IMG/VR virus record: IMGVR_UViG_3300046804_005146
Coordinates: 17,509 to 81,508 of that record
Length of the DNA: 64,000 nucleotides
Strand: one strand, 5' to 3'
From: a virus
A program made the translations under genes and the position numbers. The notes below the pieces were generated by a model. It worked only from the letters and a program-made list of their open reading frames with translations, was not told the origin of the DNA and made no database searches. This document shows, one piece after another, positions 21,387 through 30,634 of this stretch. Position 1 is the first letter of the stretch, and every line of letters begins with the position of its first letter.

Positions 21387-21625
21387 TATTTTTTCTTCTT
21401 ACGTGGTTTGTTGCGTCTTTGAACAGCACCTAACATTTTAGGTAGTCTATAGTCTCCAGTCGCGTAAGTATCTGTACCAGGTGTACCAGATGCTGAGCCT
21501 GGCTGATACATATTTGGTGCATTGCCTAATGCTCCACCAGCTCCTGCAGTATTAGGGTATGTTGGTACATATCCTGGTCCATTTTCACCTAAAACCTTTT
21601 TAAATCTTTGTTCGTAATTACGCAT
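21386..21625 (-). CDS. Small Gly/Pro-rich protein with LxE leader and basic tail
   Basis: 79 residues. It begins MRNYEQRFKKVLGENGPG, with L12-G13-E14 as a candidate cleavage site. The leader is like that of the gene at 44315 (MYENRFKRFLVEQ). The middle is a Gly/Pro/Tyr/Ala low-complexity segment, and the C terminus is strongly basic (AVQRRNKPRKKKK). The layout fits a packaged DNA-contacting protein. First gene of the 21625-20003 operon; a TATAAATA lies 17 nt upstream of the ATG. Confidence 0.65.
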   Translation of the reverse strand: MRNYEQRFKKVLGENGPGYVPTYPNTAGAGGALGNAPNMYQPGSASGTPGTDTYATGDYRLPKMLGAVQRRNKPRKKKK

Positions 21626-21642
21626 TGAAATGTATACTATAG

Positions 21643-21650
21643 TATTTATA
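21643..21650 (-). promoter_or_regulatory. T4 late promoter TATAAATA (minus), long leader
   Basis: Perfect octamer 17 nt before the ATG at 21625. This is an exception to the 5-8 nt spacing, so this transcript would carry a short 5' leader. Confidence 0.6.
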
Positions 21651-21658
21651 ATTAAATA

Positions 21659-22054
21659 ATGGATTTATTAGATAGATATATTAAAGAGATCGAAGAAGAC
21701 CTCAAAATAGATGAATTCAATATAAAAGAGGCTTCTTTAAAATCCCCTAGTAAAAAGCATTATTGGGTTGCTAAATTAATTCAGCATAAAAAGAATATAA
21801 GTAAACTAGAGTTTGAAAAAGAGCAATTACGTAAAAAACTCACTCAAGAAATTCAGTATCAATCCCCAGTTAAACTGTCTCCTATGACGTTAGAGAAGAC
21901 AGCAGAAGACGCTGACCTATTAAAAGAAATTACCCGTAAAATAGCTGATGAAAAATTGATAGTAGAGTTTTTAGAAAGAACTGAAAAAACATTCAGCTCA
22001 CTTACATACGATATTAAAAATATCGTTGAAATAATGAAATTAGAGCAAATGTAA
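21659..22054 (+). CDS. uvsY: UvsY-like recombination mediator
   Basis: 131 residues (T4 UvsY is 137). Highly charged and helical: MDLLDRYIKEIEEDLKID, then KKHYWVAKLIQHKKNISKLEFEKEQL, resembling the YSKWLxKHSxIKKExxRxExQ stretch of UvsY. UvsY loads UvsX on gp32-covered single-stranded DNA. The identification also rests on position, directly before uvsW as in the T4 uvsW-uvsY neighbourhood. TATAAT lies at 21647-21652, close to the ATG. Confidence 0.7.
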   Translation: MDLLDRYIKEIEEDLKIDEFNIKEASLKSPSKKHYWVAKLIQHKKNISKLEFEKEQLRKKLTQEIQYQSPVKLSPMTLEKTAEDADLLKEITRKIADEKLIVEFLERTEKTFSSLTYDIKNIVEIMKLEQM

Positions 22055-22055
22055 A

Positions 22056-23480
22056 ATGTTTAACATCGAATATTTACCTAACAGAAGAATGTGTAAACTC
22101 ACGGGTGATAAATTCGATGAGATTAGAGAACATTTTAGTGAGAAAATACAAGGAGCATTTTTTGCTAAAAAACGTAATCCGTGGTTAAGTGATAGATCTT
22201 ATGCTTTAACACCCACAGGCTTATTTGAACCTGGTATGTTTTATCCAATATTACGTTATATTAAACAAACATACCCTAATGAAAATATAACTTTATCATC
22301 AAATCTAACCGAAAATATTAAACCAACATATAACTCGTCTGTGTTTAATGATTTAAATCTTAAACTAAGAGATTATCAGATAGAGGCAGTAGAACATGCG
22401 TTAAAATTTGGTAAAGGTATTATTAAACTCGGTACCGGTGGAGGCAAAACTCTTACAATAGCTTCACTACTAACCTCTATATATCTATATAACAAAGATA
22501 ACTTCAAATGCTTATTGATTGTACCTGATTTAACATTGGTGAATCAAACATTTAATGATTTTGTTCAATATGGAGTTCCAATGAAAATGACAAGGTGGAC
22601 AGGGTCTATTGATCCAGACTTAACAAGCCAACTTGTTATAGCAAATACCAGTGTAATTCAAAGTAGAATTGAAGACAACGATTGGATATTCAATGTTAGT
22701 GTCGTTGTGGTGGATGAATGTCATAAATTAAGAAAGGGTAATAAAATTTGTAAAATTATAACAGGCATTAAAACTAACAACAAATATGGATTAACAGGTA
22801 CTTTACCTGATAATAAAACAGATGAATGGAATATTGTAGGTAAACTTGGTGATGTATTTTTTGAAAAAACTAGCCATGAATTAAAACTTGAAGAATATCT
22901 AACTAATGCTGAGATAAAAATATTAGAAATAAAATATAAACTGCCGTTACAATACCCTGCAAATACTAACAAATATAGGTATGAGTTAGACTTTATTTAC
23001 AGTAACGATTATAGGAATGGTATTATAGAAACAGTGTGTAAAAACGTAAAAAACAATACTCTTGTATTAGTTAATCATATTGCTCATGGTGAAGCTTTGT
23101 ACAATAAAATGAGTAAAAGTTTAACCAATAAAAAGGTTTACTTTATACGTGGTGAAGTAGATGTAGATGAAAGAAGCAGAGTAATTTCTGAAATGGAACA
23201 AAGAGACGATGTGGTATGTATTGCTATTAGCGCTATTTTTTCTACCGGTGTTAACATCAAAAATCTTCATATGATCATTTTTGCTTCCGGAGGTAAGAGT
23301 TTTATAAGAACTGTGCAGTCAATCGGTCGTGGATTACGTTTAAATCCAAACAAAAATAAATTATATATTATAGATTTAGTAGATGACTTGAAATACAGTA
23401 GAGAACATAGTGAAAAACGTAAGAGTATATATACATCCGAAAAGATACAATACAAGGTAGTTCCGATCATGGAACGATAA
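22056..23480 (+). CDS. uvsW: UvsW RNA-DNA/DNA helicase
   Basis: 474 residues (T4 UvsW is about 503). Superfamily 2 motifs in order: LRDYQIEAVEHAL (Q-like), IKLGTGGGKTLTIASLL (motif I), VVVDECHKLRKG (motif II, DECH), YGLTGTLPD (motif III), CIAISAIFSTGVNIKN (motif V) and TVQSIGRGLRLNPNK (motif VI, QxxGRxxR). It unwinds branched and R-loop structures and ends origin-type replication. It begins 1 nt after the uvsY stop. All motifs are intact. Confidence 0.92.
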   Translation: MFNIEYLPNRRMCKLTGDKFDEIREHFSEKIQGAFFAKKRNPWLSDRSYALTPTGLFEPGMFYPILRYIKQTYPNENITLSSNLTENIKPTYNSSVFNDLNLKLRDYQIEAVEHALKFGKGIIKLGTGGGKTLTIASLLTSIYLYNKDNFKCLLIVPDLTLVNQTFNDFVQYGVPMKMTRWTGSIDPDLTSQLVIANTSVIQSRIEDNDWIFNVSVVVVDECHKLRKGNKICKIITGIKTNNKYGLTGTLPDNKTDEWNIVGKLGDVFFEKTSHELKLEEYLTNAEIKILEIKYKLPLQYPANTNKYRYELDFIYSNDYRNGIIETVCKNVKNNTLVLVNHIAHGEALYNKMSKSLTNKKVYFIRGEVDVDERSRVISEMEQRDDVVCIAISAIFSTGVNIKNLHMIIFASGGKSFIRTVQSIGRGLRLNPNKNKLYIIDLVDDLKYSREHSEKRKSIYTSEKIQYKVVPIMER

Positions 23481-23490
23481 GATTCTAATA

Positions 23491-23496
23491 TATAAT
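23491..23496 (+). promoter_or_regulatory. TATAAT promoter element for gp55
   Basis: TATAAT ends 6 nt before the ATG at 23503. Confidence 0.5.
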
Positions 23497-23502
23497 TGTA
23501 CT

Positions 23503-23949
23503 ATGGCAAAACGCGGACCTAAACCAAAGAAGACAGAATACTACGTAGACCCAGAAATATTTAAAGCTCAGCTTGTAACCTATTACACAAAAAACACAGG
23601 GTTAGATGATTTAGCAAATTCTATCAATAAGATAGCTCACGGGTTAAGTTATTCTTCCAATTTTATTAACTATACTTATCGAGATGAGATGGTAGGTGAC
23701 GCGTTAGTAAAAATGTTCACTGCTGTAAAAAATAAGAAATTTGACATCACATCAGAACATAGCCCTTTTTCATATTTTACTACCATAGCTTTCCATGCTT
23801 TTATTAATAGAATTAAAAAAGAAAAGAAACATAATGAAGCGGTAAATGAATTCAAGAGCAGATTTTACGAAGAAGAAATGAAAGATAGCTCAGACATAAA
23901 CATTTATGTAAAACCAGACGGCGATACTGACGATACTAACGATGAATAA
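23503..23949 (+). CDS. 55: Late transcription sigma factor gp55
   Basis: 148 residues (T4 gp55 is 185). It directs host RNA polymerase to late promoters of the TATAAATA type, which abound in this window. INYTYRDEMVGDALVKMFTAVKNKKFD and SPFSYFTTIAFHAFINRIKKEKKHNEAVNEF match the sigma region-2-like core of gp55. The C terminus is an acidic tail (PDGDTDDTNDE) without an LDFLxE-like clamp-binding end as in T4. It overlaps the start of gp47 by 8 nt. Confidence 0.88.
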   Translation: MAKRGPKPKKTEYYVDPEIFKAQLVTYYTKNTGLDDLANSINKIAHGLSYSSNFINYTYRDEMVGDALVKMFTAVKNKKFDITSEHSPFSYFTTIAFHAFINRIKKEKKHNEAVNEFKSRFYEEEMKDSSDINIYVKPDGDTDDTNDE

Positions 23950-24972
23950 TAAAGTAGCAATATTTTCAGATTTACATTTAGGTGTACATCAAAATTCAAA
24001 TTATTGGATAGAAATTGCACTAAATGGTTTAAACAAGAACTAGATAGTCAAGGTATAAATGACGTAATTTTCTGTGGAGATTTTTTCCATTATAGAGATG
24101 AAATTAGTCTAATTTCATTAGATGCAGCAAATCAATTTCTAGATGAATTAAATGACAAACGCATTTATATGATAACAGGTAATCACGACTGTTATTATAA
24201 AGAAACATCGGAGGTAAATAGTTTATCTATTTTTAAAGGCAGATCTAATATCACCGTTTATGATGAACTAACTACTATCCACATTAACGGTAAATCGGTA
24301 ACTTTTTGCCCTTGGGGTACTCAAATTAAAGACATACCAAAAAGTGATTTATTATTCGGACATTTTGAATTGCAAAATTTCAAAATGAATGCATTTAAAG
24401 TTTGTGATACAGGTGATGACCCAGAAATATTATCAAATAAATCACCGTTAACTTTTTCAGGACATTTTCATTCTAGAGATGAAAAGACATTTGGTGATAA
24501 TAAAATTATTTACGTCGGTAACCCTTTTCAAATGGATTTTGCTGATGCAAATCAGTACAAAGGCTACTATACTCTCGAATTTGATACAGGCGAATATAAA
24601 TTCATACCTAACAAGAAAACACCAATCCATGTAAAAATTAATCTATCTAAATTAATTCAATTAAAAGATGCTGATAAAGAATTTAACGATTATTTACCAA
24701 ATAATATCGTAAAATTAGTTGTTGATAAAAACATTAGTACAGAACATTTAGATATATTGACAGCTAAATTCTTTTCATACAAACCAGATGATTTCAGTAT
24801 AGATTACGACGTCAATTATAATAAAATCAAAGTTGAACAAGATGTCGATCACCACCTATCAGGTGTTTCTATTGAAAATGCTATTGAAGAATTTGTTAAC
24901 ATGCTAGATATTAACAATAAAAAAGAAGTAATAGATTATACTATTAACTTGCTACAAAAAGCAAAACTATGA
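23942..24972 (+). CDS. 47: Recombination nuclease gp47 (SbcD/Mre11-like), interrupted by an apparent frameshift
   Basis: Mre11/SbcD-type phosphoesterase that works with gp46. The proper start is ATG 23942, encoding NNKVAIFSDLHLGVHQN with the metal-binding D-x-H. That frame stops after 33 residues. The rest is one frame over, from about 24022: DVIFCGDFFHYRDE, RIYMITGNHDCYY and FSGHFHSRD supply the GD, GNHD and GHxH motifs. Adding one base at the AAA run 24022-24024 joins them cleanly and restores a protein of about 343 residues (T4: 339). Either a sequencing or assembly error, or a real lesion. The end overlaps gp46 by 4 nt. Confidence 0.88.
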
Positions 24973-26771
24973 AATTTGTAACGTTTAAACAGCTTAAAAT
25001 TAAAAATTTTCTGTCTATTGGTAACACTCCAGTAATAGTAGACTTCACTAAAGGCGTTCACATTATAACTGGCATCAATAGAGATAAAGAAGATAGAAGA
25101 AATGGAGTAGGTAAGTCGACAGTAGCTGATGCTCTATATTTTGCAATATTTGGTAGTACTATTAGAGACATTAAAAAAGACTTTGTTGTTAATAATATTA
25201 CTCAAGGTCAATGCGAGGTTCAGTTAGAATTTCATGTTAATTCGCCTAGAGGTAGCGATGATTTTCTAATTGTTCGAACACTTAACCCATCAAAATTGTA
25301 CGTCTACAAAAATGGTAAGGATAAGACTAGAGATAGTATAGCAAATACAACTGAATACATCGAAGCAGTTTTATCATCATCTTCTGAGATTTTTCAAAAC
25401 TGCGTTATTATGACACTTAATAATACCATACCTTTTATGGCTAAAGGTAAGGTAGAGAAACGTAAATTTATTGAGCAAATTTTTAATCTACAAATATTTT
25501 CACAAATGATGTCTATTCTTAGAGATGAACATAATGAAGTGAAAAAGACGTTTGATATTGAAGTAGCAAAACATGATGAAATCAAGAACTCCATTGAAAC
25601 ATACAAACAATCTAAAGAACAAAAGACAAAAGAAAAGAATTTAAAAATACAGAATATCAAACAAAAAATACAGCAAAATATCACTACAATTGAAAACTTA
25701 AAACTGCAGCATAACACAGAGTTGCTCATGGATTTTGAAGGTAAAAATAAAGATCTTACAAATCTAAATGAAGCTTATGATAGACTTGAAAGTAAAATAG
25801 AGCAACTAGTGATCGATATTACAGAAATTAATTCAAACGTTAAGAATAAGAGTAAGCTTTTGTCTGAAGTAGGTACAGATAATGATGTATGCCCTACATG
25901 TTTGAGACCGATAACAGATCATGATAAAACAGAATTAAATGAAAAGAAAAATAAGTTTGAGTGCGAAATTGTGAATTTAAATTCAGACTTAAACAGTAAG
26001 AAAAATATCTTAATTGAATATAAAGATAAACATACAAAAATTAAAAAACATATTGGTATCATTAACGATGAACTTAATAATTTTAAAATTGCTTTAAACA
26101 ATAAAAATGCTTTGCAAAGTCGTATTGAAGGGTTAATTGACATCAATAACCAGTTAAATGAAAGTATTAATAGTATTAGTGACAGTGATAATACCTTTGA
26201 TACATTAATACAAGAAACATCTACAAGACTAGAAAATGTTAAAACTGAAATTGATAATATTAAGAAGGTTATCAATTTACTCGATGTTGTTAAATTTGTA
26301 GTAAGTGAAGAAGGTGTAAAAAGCTACATAGTTAAAAAAATATTACAAAATTTTAACAGTAAATTAGCTTTTTATCTAAAGAGATTAGATAGCAATAGTA
26401 TATGTGTGTTCAATGAATATTTTGAAGAAGAGATATTAAATGAAAAAGGTAAATTATGCTCATACAACAATTTTTCCGGAGCTGAACGTAAAGCCATTGA
26501 TTTAGCATGTTTATTTTCATTTATGGATATGCGTAAGTCGCAAGGAGATGTTCATTACAACATTAGTTTGTATGATGAATTATTTGATAGTAGTTTAGAT
26601 GAAAAGGGTGTGGAACTTGTGTTAGATATCTTGAAAGAACGTTGCGAAAAACATAATGAAGCTATCTATATTATTAGTCATAGAAAAGAGAGCACTAAAT
26701 TTGCAACCGGAGACATCATATTCTTAGAAAAACATAACGGTATAACAAAAAGAGTTAATTTTGTTGACTAA
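24969..26771 (+). CDS. 46: Recombination ATPase gp46 (SbcC/Rad50-like)
   Basis: 600 residues (T4 gp46 is 560). It contains GVGKSTVADALYFAIFG (Walker A), a long coiled coil broken by VCPTCLRPI (the CxxC zinc hook near residue 300), then NNFSGAERKAIDLACLFSFMDM (ABC signature), YDELFDSSLDEKG (Walker B) and YIISHR (H-loop). With gp47 it resects DNA ends for recombination-dependent replication and degrades host DNA. Start ATG overlaps the gp47 stop. Confidence 0.95.
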   Translation: MKFVTFKQLKIKNFLSIGNTPVIVDFTKGVHIITGINRDKEDRRNGVGKSTVADALYFAIFGSTIRDIKKDFVVNNITQGQCEVQLEFHVNSPRGSDDFLIVRTLNPSKLYVYKNGKDKTRDSIANTTEYIEAVLSSSSEIFQNCVIMTLNNTIPFMAKGKVEKRKFIEQIFNLQIFSQMMSILRDEHNEVKKTFDIEVAKHDEIKNSIETYKQSKEQKTKEKNLKIQNIKQKIQQNITTIENLKLQHNTELLMDFEGKNKDLTNLNEAYDRLESKIEQLVIDITEINSNVKNKSKLLSEVGTDNDVCPTCLRPITDHDKTELNEKKNKFECEIVNLNSDLNSKKNILIEYKDKHTKIKKHIGIINDELNNFKIALNNKNALQSRIEGLIDINNQLNESINSISDSDNTFDTLIQETSTRLENVKTEIDNIKKVINLLDVVKFVVSEEGVKSYIVKKILQNFNSKLAFYLKRLDSNSICVFNEYFEEEILNEKGKLCSYNNFSGAERKAIDLACLFSFMDMRKSQGDVHYNISLYDELFDSSLDEKGVELVLDILKERCEKHNEAIYIISHRKESTKFATGDIIFLEKHNGITKRVNFVD

Positions 26772-26783
26772 TTAACACTTACA

Positions 26784-26791
26784 TATAAATT
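26784..26791 (+). promoter_or_regulatory. Late-like promoter octamer TATAAATT
   Basis: Ends 5 nt before the ATG of the glycosyltransferase at 26797; one mismatch to TATAAATA at the last base. Confidence 0.45.
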
Positions 26792-26796
26792 TTAAT

Positions 26797-28023
26797 ATGA
26801 TATTGCCACCTGGTAGAGTGCCTTTTGCTAATAATGTAGCTATTCCTTTTCAATCATCAAATCCTTTAAATGCATCTACAAATGCACCAAAAACATCTGA
26901 ACCTGAACAACCAAAAGAGCTTCAATTACCTAGATTTTTAAGTTACTATGCTGATTATAGTGGATGTGGTCATTGGAGACTGATTTGGCCAGAACAAGTT
27001 TTAAATGCACATCAAAAAGCAGTCTGTCAAGGTACAACAGTAATGAACCTTGATCCAAGATATTATATAATGGCTAAAGGTGTTAGAGTTCAAAGACAAG
27101 CAACTAAACAACAATTGGAATTTGTTAAATTACTGAAGGATATATCTAGACAGAATGGAATGAAAGTAATGTATGAAATTGACGATTTGTGCTTTAAAGA
27201 AGATATTCCAGACTATAACAAGTATAAACCAGCATTTGAAAATCCTGAAATAAGAGCATCTGCACAAGAAATAATGTCTTTATGTGATGAAATTACTGTT
27301 ACCTGTAAATTCATGAAAGATTATTACATGAATAAAACAGGTAATAAAAATGTCACTATTATTCCAAATTTTATGCCTAAGTTTTGGTTAGGTCATTATT
27401 ATGATTTAACTAAAAATATGAATAATCTTGATAGGTGTAAAAAGAAACCACGTATTTTATACGCCGGTTCCGGTGCACACTTTGATGTTGATAATAGAAC
27501 AGGTCAAAAAGACGATTTTTACCATGTTAATGAAGTTATTAGAAAAACAGTAGACAAATATCAGTGGGTGTTTTTAGGTGCATTTCCATTACCATTAATA
27601 GATTTAGTGAGAAACGGTAAAATTGAATTCCATCAATGGAAAAGAATATATGAATACGGTCAAGGTATTAGTGATTTGAATGTTAATATGATGGTAGCTC
27701 CTTTACAAAATAATAATTTTAATAAGTCTAAGAGTGACTTAAAGTATATTGAAGCATGTGCATTTGGATTACCCATTGCATGTCAAAATCTTTGTACATA
27801 CGAAAATGCACCTATTAAATTCGACACAGGTGCTGAAATGATTGATAGAATAGATGAAACAATAAAGGATGTAGACAAATATAGAGCTATGTGTAAGAAA
27901 GCAAGACAATACGCGGACACAAGATGGTTAGAAAACGACGACAATATTGATTGCTACATGGAATTGTATATGACTCCTTTCGGCTCTAAAGAAAGAAAAC
28001 ATATTAGTAGATTTAACACGTAG
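26797..28023 (+). CDS. GT-B glycosyltransferase (GT1/GT4-like)
   Basis: 408 residues. After a Pro/Asn-rich N terminus comes SYYADYSGCGHWRLIWPEQVL, a G-x-G-x-x-R-type loop, then MKVMYEIDDLCF and VTIIPNFMPKFW. The C-terminal Rossmann half has KPRILYAGSGAHFD, YQWVFLGAFPLPL and SDLKYIEACAFGLPIACQN, the E-x7-E-like nucleotide-sugar site of GT4 enzymes. It lies between gp46 and gp43, away from the main sugar operon, and has a late-like promoter. Could act on DNA, virion or envelope; acceptor unknown. Confidence 0.8.
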   Translation: MILPPGRVPFANNVAIPFQSSNPLNASTNAPKTSEPEQPKELQLPRFLSYYADYSGCGHWRLIWPEQVLNAHQKAVCQGTTVMNLDPRYYIMAKGVRVQRQATKQQLEFVKLLKDISRQNGMKVMYEIDDLCFKEDIPDYNKYKPAFENPEIRASAQEIMSLCDEITVTCKFMKDYYMNKTGNKNVTIIPNFMPKFWLGHYYDLTKNMNNLDRCKKKPRILYAGSGAHFDVDNRTGQKDDFYHVNEVIRKTVDKYQWVFLGAFPLPLIDLVRNGKIEFHQWKRIYEYGQGISDLNVNMMVAPLQNNNFNKSKSDLKYIEACAFGLPIACQNLCTYENAPIKFDTGAEMIDRIDETIKDVDKYRAMCKKARQYADTRWLENDDNIDCYMELYMTPFGSKERKHISRFNT

Positions 28024-28043
28024 ATGGTATATTATTAACGGTA

Positions 28044-30605
28044 ATGAGTTACCGTAATATTTACTATAATGGTAAAGAGCATGAGATTGTACTGTTTACT
28101 TGGGATAAAGACGGTAAAAGAGTACAACTAAAAGTCACCCATGACCCGTACATTTATCTAGAAAATGTAAAAGGTGAAGCTGAATCTATTTACGGTACAA
28201 AGCTAACTAAAAAGATATTTAGAAATCAGTATGAACGTTATAAATTTCTGAAAGAATCAGAGATCAAACGCGTATTTGAAAACTTAAACATAACACAACA
28301 ATATCTTGTAGATACATTCTGGCAAAATAACGAAACACCTGAATTTAGCAAACATCCTATCAAGATATTATTTTTAGACATTGAGGTCCACGCACCAGAT
28401 GAGTTTCCAAAACCAACTGAAGCAAAGCAACCGGTAAACGTTATTACTGTTTACGATAATATAACTAACAAATACCATACATGGGGTTGTGGTAAATATA
28501 CACCAGAAGAAAATGACGTTGTTTACTATAACTGCAAGACAGAAAAGGAAATTTTAATCAAGTTTTTAGAGTATCTTGAGAAAGATTATCCTGACGTTCT
28601 ATCAGGCTGGAACTCAGAGTTTTTCGATATACCTTATTTAATTAACAGAATAACAAATCTTTTAGGTGAAGAGTATGCAAGAAGATTGTCACCTGTAAAT
28701 TCAATTTACTACAGAACAATACCCAATCAATTTGGACAAGAAACAATTCGTTGGCATATTGACGGAGTATCTCTTATCGATTATCTCGATGTTTACAAAA
28801 GATTCTGTTTAGGTGAAAGAGAAAGCTATAAACTGAATAGTATAGCAGAAGCTGAATTGGGTGAGAAAAAGATAGATTTCGGTGTAATGAATCTAGCAAC
28901 GTTAGCAGATAACGATTGGCAAACATTTGTAAAGTATAATATTCAGGACGTTAGACTAGTATCAAAGCTAGAAAACAAACTGAAATATCTAGAACTTATT
29001 CGTATGTTAGCATACGTTGGGTTAACTTCATTTGAAGGGGCAATGGGTACGTTATCTGTAATTAACGGAGCTACTGCTATTAGAGCTCGTTATAGAGGTC
29101 AAAAAATACCAACATTCATACGTAATGAAGATGATGGTAAGAAAAATCCTGGAGCATATGTAGGTGAGCCATTGAGTGGGTTTCAACAATACATCGTATC
29201 TTTTGATGCTAATTCTCTATACCCTAACGTGATGATTAGCTTGAATATATCACCAGAGACAAAAGTAGGTGGTATAACTCATAGAGAAAATGGTAAAGTT
29301 TTTATTAAAACTACTAACGGTAAAGTGCATGAATTGACCGAGGATAATTTTCAGCTTTTTGTACAACAGAAAAAGATTGCAATTAGTAAAGCAAATATTT
29401 TGTTTACTCAGGTTAAAAAAGGTATAATGCCAGAGATTCTTGATTACTATTACAATCAAAGACAAGAGATCAAAAAAGATCTAAAGAAGTATAAGAAGCA
29501 ATATGCAGAGAAATCCGATAAAAACGTGAAGATGAAAATAGATCAGTTAGACGCAAAACAGCTATGTATCAAAGTTTTCATCAATTCAATTTACGGTTAT
29601 TTCGGTAATAAAAATGCATCTTTTGGTGATGATGATATTGCATCCTCAATTACTTTAACCGGTCAAGCAGTTATTAAACAGTCAAACGAGTTACTTAAAG
29701 AGTTTTTAAAACAAAAAACTAACATTGCAGATGAAGTTATTCTAAATAAAAACATCATTTACAATGACACTGATTCTAGTTACGTTTCTATTAAACCTCT
29801 TATTGAAAACAATATTGTAACTTTTAATGATGGAAAAAAACTAACTGAAGAAACATACAACGTGGTTCAAGAAATTGAAGATTATCTAAACAAGAAAATT
29901 AAAATTTGGGGTAGTAAAGAATTAAATTCCAATGACTGTAGATTTAATTTTAAGAGAGAAGCTATAGCGGATGTCGGTATTTTTCTACAGAAGAAACGTT
30001 ACGTTATGCATGTAATGGATGATGAAGGCATACCTTGTGATAAATTTAAATACACAGGGGTAGAAGTGGTGCGTAGTACCATGCCTAGCGCAATTAAACC
30101 ACATGTAAAGCGTATTATAGAAACGATGTTAATGTCTAGAAACGTTAATGATACAAATAAAGTGGTTAATGAAATATATGATATTTTTAAGAATCTACCG
30201 GTAGAAGATATTACGTTTGTTAGTAACATTAATGGATATGAGGAGTATGCTTCTAAATGTGATGAGTTTAAAACATGTAAAGGTATGCCTGCACATGTAA
30301 AAGCAGCATACTACTATAACTTACTTTTAGATAGGTTTGGTGTAAGCAACAAATATGAAAAAATCGGTTCAGGTGACAAAGTAAGACATTTTTACGTTAA
30401 GCAGCCTAATAGTTACAAGATAAATGGTATAGCATACAAATACTATTACCCAGAAGAATTTAAAAGTAAATTCGAACCAGATTACAATCTCATGTTTGAG
30501 AAACATATCTTTTCTGTGGTAGATAGATTTTATAAAAACGTCAATTGGACAGCTCAAAAACCTGGCAGTCAAGTACAGACAGATTTGTTCAGCTTATTAT
30601 CTTGA
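28044..30605 (+). CDS. 43: DNA polymerase gp43 (family B)
   Basis: 853 residues (T4 gp43 is 898). Exonuclease motifs: LDIEVH with Asp112 and Glu114, at the same numbers as in T4; LSGWNSEFFDIPYL (Exo II); FVKYNIQDVRLV (Exo III region). Polymerase motifs: VSFDANSLYPNVMI (A), KVFINSIYGYFGNK (B) and IYNDTDSSYVS (C, DTDS). The C terminus, TDLFSLLS, is hydrophobic like clamp-binding tails. Complete replicative polymerase with proofreading. Confidence 0.97.
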   Translation: MSYRNIYYNGKEHEIVLFTWDKDGKRVQLKVTHDPYIYLENVKGEAESIYGTKLTKKIFRNQYERYKFLKESEIKRVFENLNITQQYLVDTFWQNNETPEFSKHPIKILFLDIEVHAPDEFPKPTEAKQPVNVITVYDNITNKYHTWGCGKYTPEENDVVYYNCKTEKEILIKFLEYLEKDYPDVLSGWNSEFFDIPYLINRITNLLGEEYARRLSPVNSIYYRTIPNQFGQETIRWHIDGVSLIDYLDVYKRFCLGERESYKLNSIAEAELGEKKIDFGVMNLATLADNDWQTFVKYNIQDVRLVSKLENKLKYLELIRMLAYVGLTSFEGAMGTLSVINGATAIRARYRGQKIPTFIRNEDDGKKNPGAYVGEPLSGFQQYIVSFDANSLYPNVMISLNISPETKVGGITHRENGKVFIKTTNGKVHELTEDNFQLFVQQKKIAISKANILFTQVKKGIMPEILDYYYNQRQEIKKDLKKYKKQYAEKSDKNVKMKIDQLDAKQLCIKVFINSIYGYFGNKNASFGDDDIASSITLTGQAVIKQSNELLKEFLKQKTNIADEVILNKNIIYNDTDSSYVSIKPLIENNIVTFNDGKKLTEETYNVVQEIEDYLNKKIKIWGSKELNSNDCRFNFKREAIADVGIFLQKKRYVMHVMDDEGIPCDKFKYTGVEVVRSTMPSAIKPHVKRIIETMLMSRNVNDTNKVVNEIYDIFKNLPVEDITFVSNINGYEEYASKCDEFKTCKGMPAHVKAAYYYNLLLDRFGVSNKYEKIGSGDKVRHFYVKQPNSYKINGIAYKYYYPEEFKSKFEPDYNLMFEKHIFSVVDRFYKNVNWTAQKPGSQVQTDLFSLLS

Positions 30606-30634
30606 TTTTTAATACATCTTAAATATTATAAGAT

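Noticed and set aside
24015-24035. Programmed ribosomal frameshift in gp47
   Set aside because: No classical slippery heptamer or downstream pseudoknot is visible; single-base loss in an A run is simpler.
24004-24972. gp47 as an intact gene starting at a TTG at 24004
   Set aside because: It would lack the essential SDLHLG metal motif, which lies just upstream in another frame; a frameshift explains the data better.
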